A stretch of DNA of 64,000 nt from Phyto melanocephala (taxonomy: Eukaryota > Arthropoda > Insecta > Diptera > Rhinophoridae). Shown piece by piece: positions 47,713 through 58,436 of this stretch (position 1 is the first letter of the stretch; each line of letters opens with the position of its first letter). The notes under the pieces were generated by a model, which ran no database searches, had not been told where the DNA came from, and saw nothing but the letters and a program-made list of their open reading frames with translations. The position numbers and the translations under genes are program-made. The stretch spans positions 34,089,201 to 34,153,200 of the forward strand of contig OW799235.1 of assembly GCA_941918925.1 (NCBI GenBank), given 5' to 3'.

Positions 47713-48869
47713 CATGGTTGTAAGCATCTATGTATGTGTTAAGAACGTGGGTGTTTTCATTGTATTTTATTACTTTATTACTCGTATTTGTTTGCAGATT
47801 TAAAATACGAAAATGCAAGAAAAAATTATTATGAGTGTTGGAGTTTTGTCGGAAAACTTCACAGAATTGTTTTGTTTTTTTCCATTTAATTTTTAATCCT
47901 TTCTGCTTGTGCGTTGTCTTGTGCATAAAATTGTCTTTAATTTTCCAGGCGATTACATGTTGACACAATGCCTAAAGTAGTGCACGCTTAGTAGTGATTT
48001 TGTAATAATATCTACCAGTAAGATTGTATAAATTTACTGGCCATTTGTTTCGTTGTTACTATTTTCATGCCTTAAATGTGTTAAGTGTTAAGGAAAGTGG
48101 CCAGTGACTGCCAGTTGGCCATTAGTCATTGCGATTGACGTCTAATGCTAAATAATCTTTGAAATTATTTTGTAAATGTGGTTACCCAATGCAAATAATA
48201 CTTTAATGAATAGATGGTCTTGCTTTGAATGATATTTTAAATATTTCTAGACTATTAAAGTTATTCAATTGGATTTATTTATTTTTAATTTTTTTTTTTG
48301 CACAAAATCATTTAAGTTTAAAAATTACATATTATTTAATCATCTAAGTACAGAAGGAAGGGTTATTGACATTAATTTAATATTAAAATTGAATATATTT
48401 TAAATTTTTGTTAGTTTTGTTAAAACGCCAAAACTGGAGTTGAAATAGATGCCTGCGTATATGATTTGACAATTGCACTATCCTAGATTTAATGAGACTG
48501 TATTTAATATGCACATGAAACGCATCACGCTAATAATTTCGACTGTAGATTAAGTTAAAAACTATCACATTTCTATTACTTGCATCTTACTCCATTATAA
48601 TTCAATTATTTCATAAGGCGCTTATAGCCTTTCAAGTGCCTGCATTTTACTAATGGCACTCTAGAGCCAAATTAGAGGCAAATTATTATTTTTTCTTGGC
48701 ATTATATAAAGAAGACTGGAGATTATTTCATTTATTTATCAAAGGTTTAAAAAATTAGTTGTTCTTTAGGAATGTGAAGATGGCTGGCGTAGACATAATT
48801 TTTTCTGGGGGTGACAAAAGCTTAAAAATTGTTTTTGGGAGGGAAAACCTCTTCAACTAATTCAATTTT
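47713..48869. other. unassigned AT-rich DNA
   Basis: No gene or element recognised. Confidence 0.4.
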
Positions 48870-48870
48870 G

Positions 48871-48906
48871 TATGTATGTATGTATGTATGTATGTATGTA
48901 TGTATG
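48871..48906. repeat. (TATG)n microsatellite, nine units
   Basis: Uninterrupted TATG repeats. The frame across them (Met-Tyr-Val-Cys) is not a gene. Confidence 0.95.
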
Positions 48907-48928
48907 TTTAGTAGTTATTACTTATATC

Positions 48929-49806
48929 TTTCACCTGTGGTGCACAAGGGTATATATAGCTTTGTCATTCCGTTTCTATAATTTTCATTTCCGACCCCAT
49001 ATGAATAGAGAATCGATTAAGCCATGTCCGTCTGTGCGTCTTTCCGTCTCAGATCTGTGTATGGTATCAATCTTTTGGAAATATCCGGGAATGAATTGCT
49101 ATTAAAATTCAGCACAATCGCCCCATAACATTCTGAGATATGAGCAAATAAACTCGACTGCCTCTGTTTTTTCCCATATCTTTACCACCAAATTAAAACT
49201 TTCCGCCATAGAATAATTTATAGATACCCTTGATACTCTTTGTAGATATAATATACCCCTAGAGATATTCGTGAAAAATTTTGAATAAAGCGGGCTCTAA
49301 TCGGTAAAGTTATAGCCAAAAAAATTTTTTTTAAATATATATTCCAAAAATTTTACAAACTAAAATCCTTTTTTTTCAGCTTCTAGACAACCGAGAGATT
49401 CAATATTGGTATTATCTGAAAGGACTTGACTAGCGCAATAAAAGCACTATAAAAAATTAAAATTTATATTGGCCGCCACTACAAAATGGTGGACAATAAA
49501 TTTATATATCAGCCAAATCTGGTATTTTAAAATGTAACTCCTTCAACCGCCACAATATTGGTATTAAATAAAAAGGCTTGACCCGTAGAATACAGAAAAT
49601 TATTAAAAAATTTTAAATCCAAGATGGCGTCTAAAACAAAATGGCGGAACAAATTTTTTTCACCCCATCAATATGGGTATCAAATGAGAGGGATACAGAT
49701 AAAAAATAAAGAAAATTACGTATAACATGAAATAAAGGTTAAGCTACGATGTGGGATTATACCTATGTAAATGATGGTGAAGGGTATATTAAGATTCGGC
49801 ATGGCC
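48929..49806 (+). repeat. DINE-1-like dispersed repeat, copy 5, near full length
   Basis: It starts CACCTGTGGTGCACAAGGGT, with TTTCCGACCCCATATGAATA and GTCCGTCTGTGCGTC words. The long body carries AATATTGGTATTA and CCAAGATGGCGTC, and the end is GGTATATTAAGATTCGGCAT. It has no A/T core of the kind seen at 20.5 kb. Its 3' end joins an RTE-type LINE fragment. Confidence 0.8.
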
Positions 49807-50040
49807 ATCCAAATATCCTCTTCAGGATATCGTACTTGATTGGCTGTCGTTTCGTACTAACAAGCAGCTTAGCGTTAGTTATTGTTTTAGGCCAGAAATA
49901 TCGAAAAAGTCTTCGCAGCGGTTAGAGAAAACTTGCCGTTGTCGTACTATGCTGTTAGATAGACTTAAAGTTTCATATCGGTATAGGAGTATGGGTTTCA
50001 CACATGTGTTATCTCAAATGATACTCATACATTTTTAAAC
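49807..50040 (-). pseudogene. RTE-type LINE C-terminal fragment
   Basis: Broken minus-strand frames read VKPILLYRYETLSLSNSIVR, then QVFSNRCEDFF and FWPKTITNAKLLVSTKRQPI followed by YDILKRIFGW. They parallel KPILLYGCETWGLN, FWPNTISNSELLHKTKQIPL and DILRRKFGW in the LINE copy at 61514-62003. The 3' part is cut at the DINE-1-like junction near 49806. The RT core is absent. Confidence 0.65.
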
Positions 50041-50150
50041 ATGACGGGCCTTTTTGACATAGCGAGCCTTATTGATGCGCGCAAAAACCGCCTTCGTTTG
50101 CACCGCTGTTCGTTGTGATTGTACAGCTCAGGTAACAGAAATATTGTACC

Positions 50151-50687
50151 CAAGGCGAATTTACATCAGGTGAAGTTATTAAAGCAGCTGTTTATCAGCT
50201 GAGCACTATTTTTAATATTGAAATGTCAAACTTAAAAAAAAATTAAAAAATGTAAAAAAAGAGATAAAAACTTGTAAATTGTGAAAAATTTAATAAAACG
50301 TTAAAAAAATAAAATTAAATTAAATAAAACAGACTATTTTTATTTGTGAATAATGTGTGTGTGCTCTTTGTGTAAAAAGAAATATTTGAAGGGCAATGGA
50401 ACTTTGTTCTATGTGCTCAGAAATCAAGCCACCAGAAATAGGTGGAGCGAAATTTGTGGAGTAAATTTCTCTGCAACAGACCGTATAAGTACGGATCATT
50501 ATTGCACCTTTTTAATATTTTATTTTATACAAATTATTATGTATATGTAAACAAACGTGTTTTTTATTTTTGATTTCGTAAACAACTTTTTGACAGCTCA
50601 AGTTGGTTTACACTAACAAAATACACGTTGTATTTTTTCACTTTGTAGTTGTTTTAGCGACGAGTTCACCTTATTGAATTCGCCTTG
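50151..50687 (+). mobile_element. P-like non-autonomous element, perfect 8-bp TSD
   Basis: Ends CAAGGCGAATTTACATCAGG and CAAGGCGAATTCAATAAGG (reverse complement of right) share the first 11 bases exactly. ATTGTACC flanks both sides (50143-50150 and 50688-50695). An 8-bp duplication, a CA start and an internal THAP-domain reading frame together point to the P-element superfamily. At 537 bp it lacks the catalytic domain. It shares its ends with the 1390-1625 MITE. Confidence 0.85.
50353..50550 (+). pseudogene. THAP-type zinc-finger N-terminus of a P-like transposase
   Basis: The start MCVCSLCKKKYLKGNGTLFY gives the first CxxC pair. VLRNQATRNRWSEICGVNF has the conserved Trp region, and RISTDHYC is where THAP proteins have CxxH. 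Here the Cys of that motif is Ser, so one zinc ligand is missing. Then the frame runs into hydrophobic non-homologous residues and stops at 65 codons. THAP domains bind transposon ends in P-element transposases. This copy has only the DNA-binding exon and probably makes no active protein. Confidence 0.7.
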
Positions 50688-50695
50688 ATTGTACC

Positions 50696-51233
50696 TCTTC
50701 TAAGGTGTTATTTTTATTAGGGTAAGACAGATGGTATTAGTAATGTTTATTTTTATTACTTTGGCTTCCCACAAGTTTATTCACAAACCAACTCTATAGT
50801 TTGTTCTCTATATGTTCGAACATATGTGCAAAGAGACATGAATCATCAGCAAGGTCGTTAATTTTGAGAAGGGACTCCAAGGGACCTTGGCCAGGGATAT
50901 TAACGATACTGCGATTACGGTTTTATAAGGGGAATTTCGTTCCTTAATAGTGAACAACATGCCAACAGGATATACGTGTATACCTGTCATGGGTTTGTGC
51001 TTTAAATGCCCTTCTTTTTCAATCTAACCTTACCATTGCCTTAATTTAATTTATCTCATTATAGAAAGTTAATTTTACAACATGAAAAAACGGAAAAGCA
51101 ATTTGGTTAATATTATAGTTAAGGAAAAAATATTTAAATTTTATTAGAATTAAATTTCTACGTAATCGGGATATACTGGATACCAACCGCTGGTATATAA
51201 AATATAAAACAAATTGGTGTCTTAATTGTAATA
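50696..51233. other. unassigned DNA between two transposons
   Basis: A minus-strand frame near 50990-50800 reads VNIPGQGPLESLLKINDLAD, which looks protein-like but is not recognised and is interrupted. No element ends were found. Confidence 0.3.
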
Positions 51234-52487
51234 CACCTAATTCTGTTTTTACGCGATAGATATGTTCCTCAAAAACTCGTGTAAAAAAAAATAGTGTAAA
51301 AATAGTTATAGTATCCATATAAAAAGTGGGGATTGGTTCCTCGCACATATTAAATATCAGATGAAATAAGATAACTGGTGTTTTAGACACATATTTTATT
51401 TTAACAAAAAACAATAGAAAAAATAGTTCATTAAGAAAAAAAAATCACAAAAATCATGCATCTTAAAAACATATAAAAATCAATTTTTAATCAGTATAAC
51501 TTTCTGATAACCGCATTCGTTAACGAAAGACATCAATTTCATCGCTAGAAATAGTTTTAACATCATGATCAATTGTTGGTGATGGTTCAGTGATTTGAGT
51601 CACAAATTCCGTTATCAATCGTTGACTTCCAGTTTTGATAAGACTGTTATGTAGCTCACGATAATTACCCATTAAAAATTTAACATCACGTTGAAACTTC
51701 GCTGCTCTTTCTTCATTAGGATCATGCTTGCGAAAATGATCGCCCAATTTGCTGCCATTTGAAGTCCTTCTTTGGAATTGGACATTTGGATGCTCTAAAT
51801 GTGGATGACCTGGTGAATTGCCTATAATCAACAGAACATTAAAATCAAGGCCTTTGTCGCTCATATAGCGCCGAACTTCCGGTAAAAAATATTTATTAAA
51901 CCATTCAGTAAAAAGCTCAGTTGTTACCCAAGTCTTTTTATTAGCTTCTTATTAGGGTTTTAACAACCGATTTCCTGAAGCATTTGAGCAGAATTAAAAG
52001 GTCACACGATCTTTGCCTACTTTAAACTCACTAGCGGTTTTCTGTGCTTTGGCTACATATGTTCGACTTGGCATTCGTTTCCAGAAAAGGACTGTTTCAT
52101 CCGCATTCCACACCTGATCTGGAGTGTAGCCACCATCTTCAATTATCTTTGCAAGTTTTGCGTTTACATTACCGTTTATTAAATTTAGAAATATTTATGT
52201 ATATGCAAATATTTTTTAATATTATTCGATTTTCTAATATATTTTCGCTTTTAATATTTAAACTTGACTACACTCTTACTTTCATCGGATTTGCAGTGCT
52301 GCCAACTATGTATTTAATTTAAAATCCTCCAAATCCGGTATAAGCACACGTTTTCTGATAAAAATACATACATTTTTAGACCGCGTAAAATCAAATCAAA
52401 TCGTGTAAAAGCAGAACGAAATGTGTTTTTTAAATCGCGTTAAATCAAATTCGCGTAAAAAAATTCGCGTAAAAACAGAATTAGGTG
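51234..52487 (-). mobile_element. pogo/Tigger-like element with TIRs, TA TSD
   Basis: CACCTAATTCTGTTTTTACG at the left is exactly mirrored at the right (52468-52487). TA flanks both sides (51232-51233 and 52488-52489). GCGTAAAA/CGTGTAAAA words recur several times inside the right end and once or twice at the left, as subterminal transposase-binding repeats would. It carries a broken transposase on the minus strand. At 1254 bp it is about half the length of a full Tigger-type element. Confidence 0.9.
51520..52180 (-). pseudogene. Tigger-like DDE_1 transposase, internally deleted
   Basis: The minus strand reads GGYTPDQVWNADETVLFWKR (first catalytic Asp in NADET), then MPSRTYVAKAQKTASEFKVG, KDRVTF, a stop, FCSNASGNRLLKP and two stops. 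TWVTTELFTEWFNKYFLPEV and LDFNVLLIIGNSPGHPH follow. In the family the latter is LLILDNAPGHPH, so the second catalytic Asp is Gly here. A deletion then joins to FRKHDPNEERAAKFQRDVKF, the C-terminal block, and the stop at 51520. The helix-turn-helix DNA-binding domain is missing. It is certainly inactive. Confidence 0.85.
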
Positions 52488-52489
52488 TA

Positions 52490-53580
52490 ATATGAGTCTG
52501 TAAAGGTTGAGAAATAAATAAGAATTTGTCTCTAATTTCTACTGCCAATAAAGTATTAATGTTATTTAGCTTCTATGAGCAAATTGAAAAGCAATATAAA
52601 TCCTTATACACAAGTATTATAAATAAATATAATACTCCACGTAACAGTACTTAAACTCTCTCCAAGAAGGAGTGAGTCTCTAGCCACTTTAAATTGGTAC
52701 GACAAATATTTTTTTTATTTAATGGTTCAGTTCTTGTATTGGTATGACTTTTTCAAGCACGAATGTAGATCATGAGTACATTAAAAAAAATGTACAAAGC
52801 TGTATTCTTTTCGAATATAAGATGCTGTTACCATTTTCTAATGTACGATTACTTATTCTATGCTTTTTATTGTCGCTTTTATATTGTAAAAGTGTCAACT
52901 ACATTGTGCACGAACTGTTACGTGTCTAATAGTTTTCACTATTACGTTTGTTGTTTTGCCAATTTTGGTAAATATTATTAGTTTTTCTTTATTAAAATTG
53001 TATTTGTACATTTATTTATTTTTTTATAATAAACAATATGTAGTATTTAATGTTTTCTATATGGTTTGCTTTTTATATTTTGTTTATTTGTTTTTCCTTG
53101 AGCAATTTGTATGTCACGTATGTACTGCGAATACAAATAAAATGTACACGGGTGCTGAAATGAAATTAAAATGTGGATCAACGACAAATTATCCATAAAA
53201 TAATTAAACGAGGCCAAAAGGCGAATTGCTAATAATGTTTAATATTTACATTTAACAACGAGTGCATACAATACACTTAAAAAGTGTATGTAAAAAGAAA
53301 GAAATATATTTTTTGTCTGCCATAAAATGTTTGTGTATAGATGAAAAAATGTTGGGGTTTTGTATTTTAAATGAACAAATCATTTGGCAAAATGATTTTA
53401 AACATATGTATTAAGCAGAGTACTTAAAGTGGTTTTGTGTTAATGAGCACTTCCCTCTGACGATTAGTACGTTGAGGCAATTCGTAGCCTCGTTGCAATT
53501 AGCATCGAAGTTTTCTGAATTTGTTCACAAAAAGTGTTATTTTTCCAATTTTGAAAATACCAGGTTATGTTTTATTTTAA
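52490..53580. other. unassigned AT-rich DNA
   Basis: Frames at 52744-53198 are phenylalanine/leucine-rich by composition. AAGGCGAATTGC near 53219 resembles the P-like end but no partner end was found. Confidence 0.35.
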
Positions 53581-54315
53581 ACTAGCTAATACCCGGTGTG
53601 CTTCGCCACCCCCATCGTAATGAAATAAAAATTTTGGAGTTCAAAAATATATTCATTTTGCAAGTGCCACGCCTACTATTACTAAATCAACCATTTCTTA
53701 TTCAAATAATCATATAGATGTCAAAGTGTCTCTTGCAAAATTTAGGTACTCTAACTATTATCGCTTCCCAGATATACGAATTTTTATATTTAATTCATAT
53801 GACAGGTGCCACGCCCACTATTACTAAAGCATCCATTTCTTATCAAAATAGTCATACAGATGTCAAAGCTTCTCCTGCATACGAGCTTTAGTATTCAATT
53901 GCTATGAGAGCTGCCATGCCCACAATTTCCAATGTACCCATTTTCCCAGAAATGTTTATTTGGGTGTCAAAGTTGCTTTTGCAAAATTTTACTACTCTAA
54001 TTCATGTGGCCACGCCTACTATTGAAAGTCCGCCCATTTTTTACCCAAATGTTCGTGTGGATGTCAAATTTTACCGTACTTAATTTGCAGACTCTAGCTG
54101 CATTAACTTTCGTGATATATAATACTAAATACTTATTCTTTAATAGAGTGTGGCACCCCGCCCACTTACAATTTCAAACCAAAGTAAAGCCTATAGTTCC
54201 TTCCAGACATACAGAAAGATTCTGTAAAAATTTCAAGGAAATCGGTCCAGCTGTTTAACCGTCTATAAAGCACAAACAAACATACAAACACACATTGATT
54301 TTTATATGTATAGAT
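53581..54315 (+). repeat. ACTAGC-ended repeat, 141-bp-core subfamily, copy 2
   Basis: It starts ACTAGCTAATACCCGGTGTG and ends TATATGTATAGAT. About four core units carry GTGCCACGCC(C/T)ACTATT, more than in the 32119-32630 copy. The last 150 bp (AAATCGGTCCAGC, CAAACATACAAACACACA) are nearly identical between the two copies. Confidence 0.8.
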
Positions 54316-54750
54316 ATGAGTATTTTTTGAGACGATTTGTAAATTATATTTTAAATATTAATATTATTGTCAGCTCGGTTTGTTTGGCTTTCATCTGTTC
54401 TGAGCAGGTCTCTCAATACTTATGGTAGCACTATAAATATATGTGGCATCACCGTTTTAATATCCATTACCAAATTAGTACCAAGTACTCGGTTGCTGTT
54501 AATGAAGTTGATGTTTTCAAAACACGGACAGAAACCAAAAATCTTTCTCATTTTTTTATTAAAACACGCGTTGTAAGTTCGTTTCGGTTATAAAAATTAA
54601 AATAAAAAAATAATTCAAAATAAATTTAAAGCCTAATATTAATTAAAATTAAAATGATCAGTTTTTTATTGGATTAATCAACACATTAACCAAATATATA
54701 ACACGTCTTTGTCCTTTTTTAGCTAATTTATTGTGTGAAATACTTAATTA
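54316..54750. other. unassigned AT-rich DNA
   Basis: An open frame at 54367-54576 has no recognisable domain. Nothing else seen. Confidence 0.35.
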
Positions 54751-55470
54751 AACAAGTAAGAGCGCTATATTCGGCCGTGCCGAATCTTATATACCCTTCA
54801 CAACGTGTAGTCATGCAATAACAGTAGTTTGTATCACCATTCATCCCAAATGAAATACGTATGTACATACATAGAAACAACATACATATATAAAAACATC
54901 CCATTGTAAAATTATAAATTTACGCATGTATGTTAAAAAATAAAAAAAATAAATTTAAAAAAAAATTATATTATATTATTATATATATAATAAATATAAA
55001 ACAAAAAAAAAATATATCAAAAATTAAAAAAAAATAATTAAAAATTAAAAAAAATGATAAAAATATAAATAATATATTAAATAAAAAATATAAAAAAAAA
55101 TTAAAAAAAAAAATTTTTTTTGGCTCAGCTGTATATACGTTTGTACGTATGTATGTTGTTGTTGCAATGTTGTTGTTGCAATGTTGTTTTTGTGAAAAAA
55201 AAATAGAGGTGGTCGTGGGTTCTTGCTCATATCTCAGTTGTTTATGTACCGATGTCTCTGATTTTCAATACTGATCTACTCCCGAATATTTCTGATATTT
55301 TAATACCCCACCCGGGTCCAAGCGATGTCGGGGGGCTTCAAAAAGTTGATTTCAACATACACACGGACAGACTGACAGAGCTTTATCGACTCCCCTATTT
55401 ATGAGCTTTCAGAAAATATATACTTTATGGGGTCGGAAATGAAAATTGTAAAAAATTGTAAACCTATAAA
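54751..55470 (-). repeat. DINE-1-like dispersed repeat, copy 6, with A/T core
   Basis: In reverse it is the same form as the 20.1-kb copy: AACAAGTAAGAGCGCTATAT, GGCCGTGCCGAATCTTATAT, an A/T tract at about 54937-55120, GGGTTCTTGCTCATATCTCA and GGGGTCGGAAATGAAAATTG. The terminal ATACCC hairpin end is eroded. Confidence 0.8.
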
Positions 55471-55814
55471 AATCATTGTAACATTGTATTTAGAACCTTA
55501 TTTATCGACCCAGTAAAAAACAATCCGAATTTAATAAAGCTGCCTACAGACGAGATGTATTTTACATATAACCTTTTCGATCCCTATTGTAAATAATTGC
55601 GTATGTTTGTCAAAATTATCATTGTACGGATAGCTTACAATTTTAGCTTTCTCACGTACGTACGCTATTACTTTTGACATAACCTGTTTTTGTTAACAAT
55701 AAATGACTTTGTACTTCCAGTTTTGGGGATCAACTTTTTTTATGCGATTTTTTAAAATAATTTTTATGAATGACGCTTTTGAAATGGGTTCAGCAAATTT
55801 TAACAATTTTTATA
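55471..55814. other. unassigned AT-rich DNA
   Basis: ACCCAGTAAAAAACAATCCG near 55508 recalls the CCCAGCAAAA end, but no partner is seen. Confidence 0.35.
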
Positions 55815-56328
55815 CTATGTTCACACAGGCGCCTTAATTGTCAATTTATATTATTATCGCAATTAAAGGCCTTATTGAGCTCAATTTACCATACTAAAAA
55901 CTATTTTTAAACTGAGCAATATATACTTAATTGTTTCACTTATTGCCTAAAACTCGAAATACAACTCTTGAGAAGTATGTTCAGTGAGAAGAAAATTCTA
56001 TAGGTGGCATTTCTAATGTCAAACAAATAAATATACAAAAAATAAAAATTAAGAAAATGAAAAATTTTTGAAGAAAATTTAAAAAAATGTTTGAATAAAT
56101 TCAAATACATACATATAAGTATGTATATGTATAAATATAATTGTAAATATATTTTATCAACAGGAAAAACACTGAAAAGAAGGCATTATTTGATTTGGTA
56201 TAAATACATCGTATTTTACAGCTATCAAATGCTAATGGAGTAAGATAAATTGAGTATGTCTGAACACTTATTTTAATTGCTCAATCAACACTAAATTGAA
56301 ACAATTAAAAATATCTGTCTGAACAGGG
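55815..56328. mobile_element. MITE, 514 bp, TA-flanked, CTATGTTCACACAG end
   Basis: Left CTATGTTCACACAG corresponds to the reverse complement of the right, CCCTGTTCAGACAG, with further inward matches (TTAATTGT, CAATTTA). TA flanks both ends (55813-55814 and 56329-56330). The left end resembles the ATGTTCACACGG MITE at 27156. Confidence 0.6.
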
Positions 56329-56330
56329 TA

Positions 56331-56649
56331 TTAAATTACATTAAAACCAATTTTCTGTTTTTTTTAATCAACAATGAAATTGAAAAATACTAAAAGCTTA
56401 TTTTCTTTTGATAATTTATTTTAATTTCCCTTTGCTTGTTATATGTTGTGCCGCCAAACGTAGTTCTATTTTGGCAAAAACAGTTGATACCTGATGCTAG
56501 ATCAGACATAGAACACGCTCTTATTGAAAATTTTTCCTATAACTTTTGCTTATGTATTACACACATGTAAAGTTTCAAAGGGTTCACACGATATGTATTA
56601 ATTTTGCATTGAAAATTTTGAAAAGTCATCTGTAAAATACATGTCATCT
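56331..56649. other. unassigned AT-rich DNA
   Basis: Nothing recognised. Confidence 0.35.
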
Positions 56650-57185
56650 AAAAGCACTTTAAGCAATACCCCTACATAAAGTATTCCAAAATAGTCTAAT
56701 CACTCGGAAGGGGTGCCCAATTTACAGGTCCATTTATTGAGATAATTCGGCCACCAATCGTTTGGCTCAACAAAGTGAAAGATTCCAGCATTGTATGGCA
56801 TATTTCGCCAACTTGTTGGAACCCTTTCTCCACCAAATAATTTGCTATGATATTAGAAAAAAACCCAAACATCACGATTATATTCGAATTAATAGATAAA
56901 TGGGCCAATGACGGTTTCGGTGGGTAAACCGCACCGAATTGAATGTAATAAAGTCTTAAAAGTCTCATAAGGATACACTTTGATCTTAGCCATAAGGCCG
57001 AGAAGCCATAAGGATTGTGCTCTCCCCAGAAACGTCAATTCTGCTTGTTTACATACGCGTTAAGCCAGAAATGAGCAGCATTGCCAAAGATGTTTTGATA
57101 ATAAAAAACTGGCTCAACTTTTAGTTGATTCTCAGCTCATTCCCCGAATACGGGACGCAGATGGTGGTCCGCTGGCCAATATATT
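56650..57185 (-). pseudogene. Tc3-like/mariner transposase relic, rearranged
   Basis: On the minus strand, FGNAAHFWLNAYVNKQNW (about 57090-57035) corresponds to the FxDEAHFWLNGYVNKQN block, with the catalytic Asp replaced by Asn. Further on, VMFGFFSNIIANYLVEKGFQ and QVGEICHTMLESF lie where QQDGATCHTA should be, so that Asp is also lost. IGGRIISINGPVNWAPLPSD and a broken DYF-WGY block follow near 56690. The motif order is right but pieces in between are deleted. No TIRs were found. Confidence 0.75.
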
Positions 57186-57607
57186 TTAGTAAAACTTTCC
57201 TAGGAGTCGACACATTTATATGAAAAGTAAAAAAATTAAATCAAAAGGCCATGTACAGGCAAGGCCATGAATTAGCTGATTGGGTGTTACAGCTTCATCT
57301 AATTAATGCGGATTTTTCAAAGAAAACCATTATTTCAGATGATATACATTTTAAACGTTAATTTTTACAGTAATTAAACGTTGTGCGTTCAATACACTTA
57401 TCTATATTCTTAAAACGCGTTTTCTATATGTTACAACTGCCCAAAAACAAATTACCATGAAACCTGTATTAACAAAAACGATAGCAAATTTAAATCCGTC
57501 TCTCTTGCTGGGACAACCTTTTTTATAATTGAAAAATGTTTATCATTAAGGTATTAGTAAGTCTAACATGTGTGAAACGGGATAGAATCGTAAATATTCT
57601 ATAATTC
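57186..57607. other. unassigned AT-rich DNA
   Basis: Nothing recognised. Confidence 0.35.
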
Positions 57608-57990
57608 TACCCTTCACACAGTGAAAAAGGGTATATTTAGGTTTGTCATTCCGTGTGAAATTTATACAATTTTCATTTCCGACCCCATAAAGTATATATT
57701 TTCTGAAAGCCTATAAATAGGGGAGTGGATTAAGCTCTGTCAGTCTGTCTGTCTGACCGTCTGTCCGAGTGTATGTTGAAATCAACTTTTTGAAGCCCCC
57801 AACATCGCTTGGACCCGGTTGAGGTACTAAAATATCAAAAATATTCGGGAGTAGATCCGTATTGAAAATTTAACACAAATACAACATACAACAACAACAT
57901 ACATACATACATACAAACTTGGTATACTGGTTAAAGTCAACCTGGCCTTGAACCCCATCTAAGCCCAAAAAAATTTTTTTTATTTTATAT
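57608..57990 (+). repeat. DINE-1-like repeat, copy 7, 5' half
   Basis: TACCCTTCACACAGTGAAAA, then TTTCCGACCCCATAAAGTAT and GTCTGTCTGTCTGACCGTC, as in the 20.1-kb copy. The end with GGCCGAATATAGCGC is absent. It runs into an A/T tract at about 57968-58110. Confidence 0.8.
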
Positions 57991-58261
57991 GTATATTATT
58001 TATATTATTTTTTTAATTTTTTTCTTATTTTTTTAAATATTTTTTTAAATTTTTTTAATTTGTTTAAAATTTTTTTAATTTTTTTTATTTTTATTTAATA
58101 TTTATTGTTTATATATCGTCTAAATTTCTTGATATTTTTATTGATTATTTATGATTTTTTCCAAGCTTGAGATAAACTTTTTTATTTTTTTTATAAAAAA
58201 TTATTTATTATTAACCAGTATTTCGCTACCAAACAATGGGTAATATGTATGTATACAAATT

Positions 58262-58436
58262 TTATAAAAACAAAAAACAGACGGACAGACGGTAACGGCT
58301 TAGTCGACTCCTCTATTCATAAGCTTTCAGAAAATATGTACTTAATGGGGTCGGAAATGAAAATTGTAGAAATTACAAACGGAATGACAAAGATATATAT
58401 ATACCCTTGTGCACCACAGGTGAAGGGTATAAAAAA
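58262..58436 (-). repeat. DINE-1-like repeat, copy 8, 5' half, opposite orientation
   Basis: ACGGACAGACGGTAACGG, TAAGCTTTCAGAAAATATGT, GGGGTCGGAAATGAAAATTG and CTTGTGCACCACAGGTGAAG. It faces copy 7 across the A/T-rich centre, giving a large imperfect inverted repeat. Confidence 0.8.

Noticed and set aside
48871..49105. 77-codon frame beginning with repeated Met-Tyr-Val-Cys
   Set aside because: Produced by the TATG microsatellite and the DINE-1-like repeat.
50800..50990. Minus-strand frame with NDLADDSCLF, faintly like an RT YxDD region
   Set aside because: No other RT blocks at the right spacing, and the similarity is too short.
51046..51414. 122-codon minus-strand frame
   Set aside because: It overlaps the terminal repeat and flank of the Tigger-like element. 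Phe/Ile-rich, no domain.
52744..53198. Three overlapping open frames rich in Phe, Tyr and Leu
   Set aside because: T-rich composition; no recognisable protein features beyond hydrophobicity.
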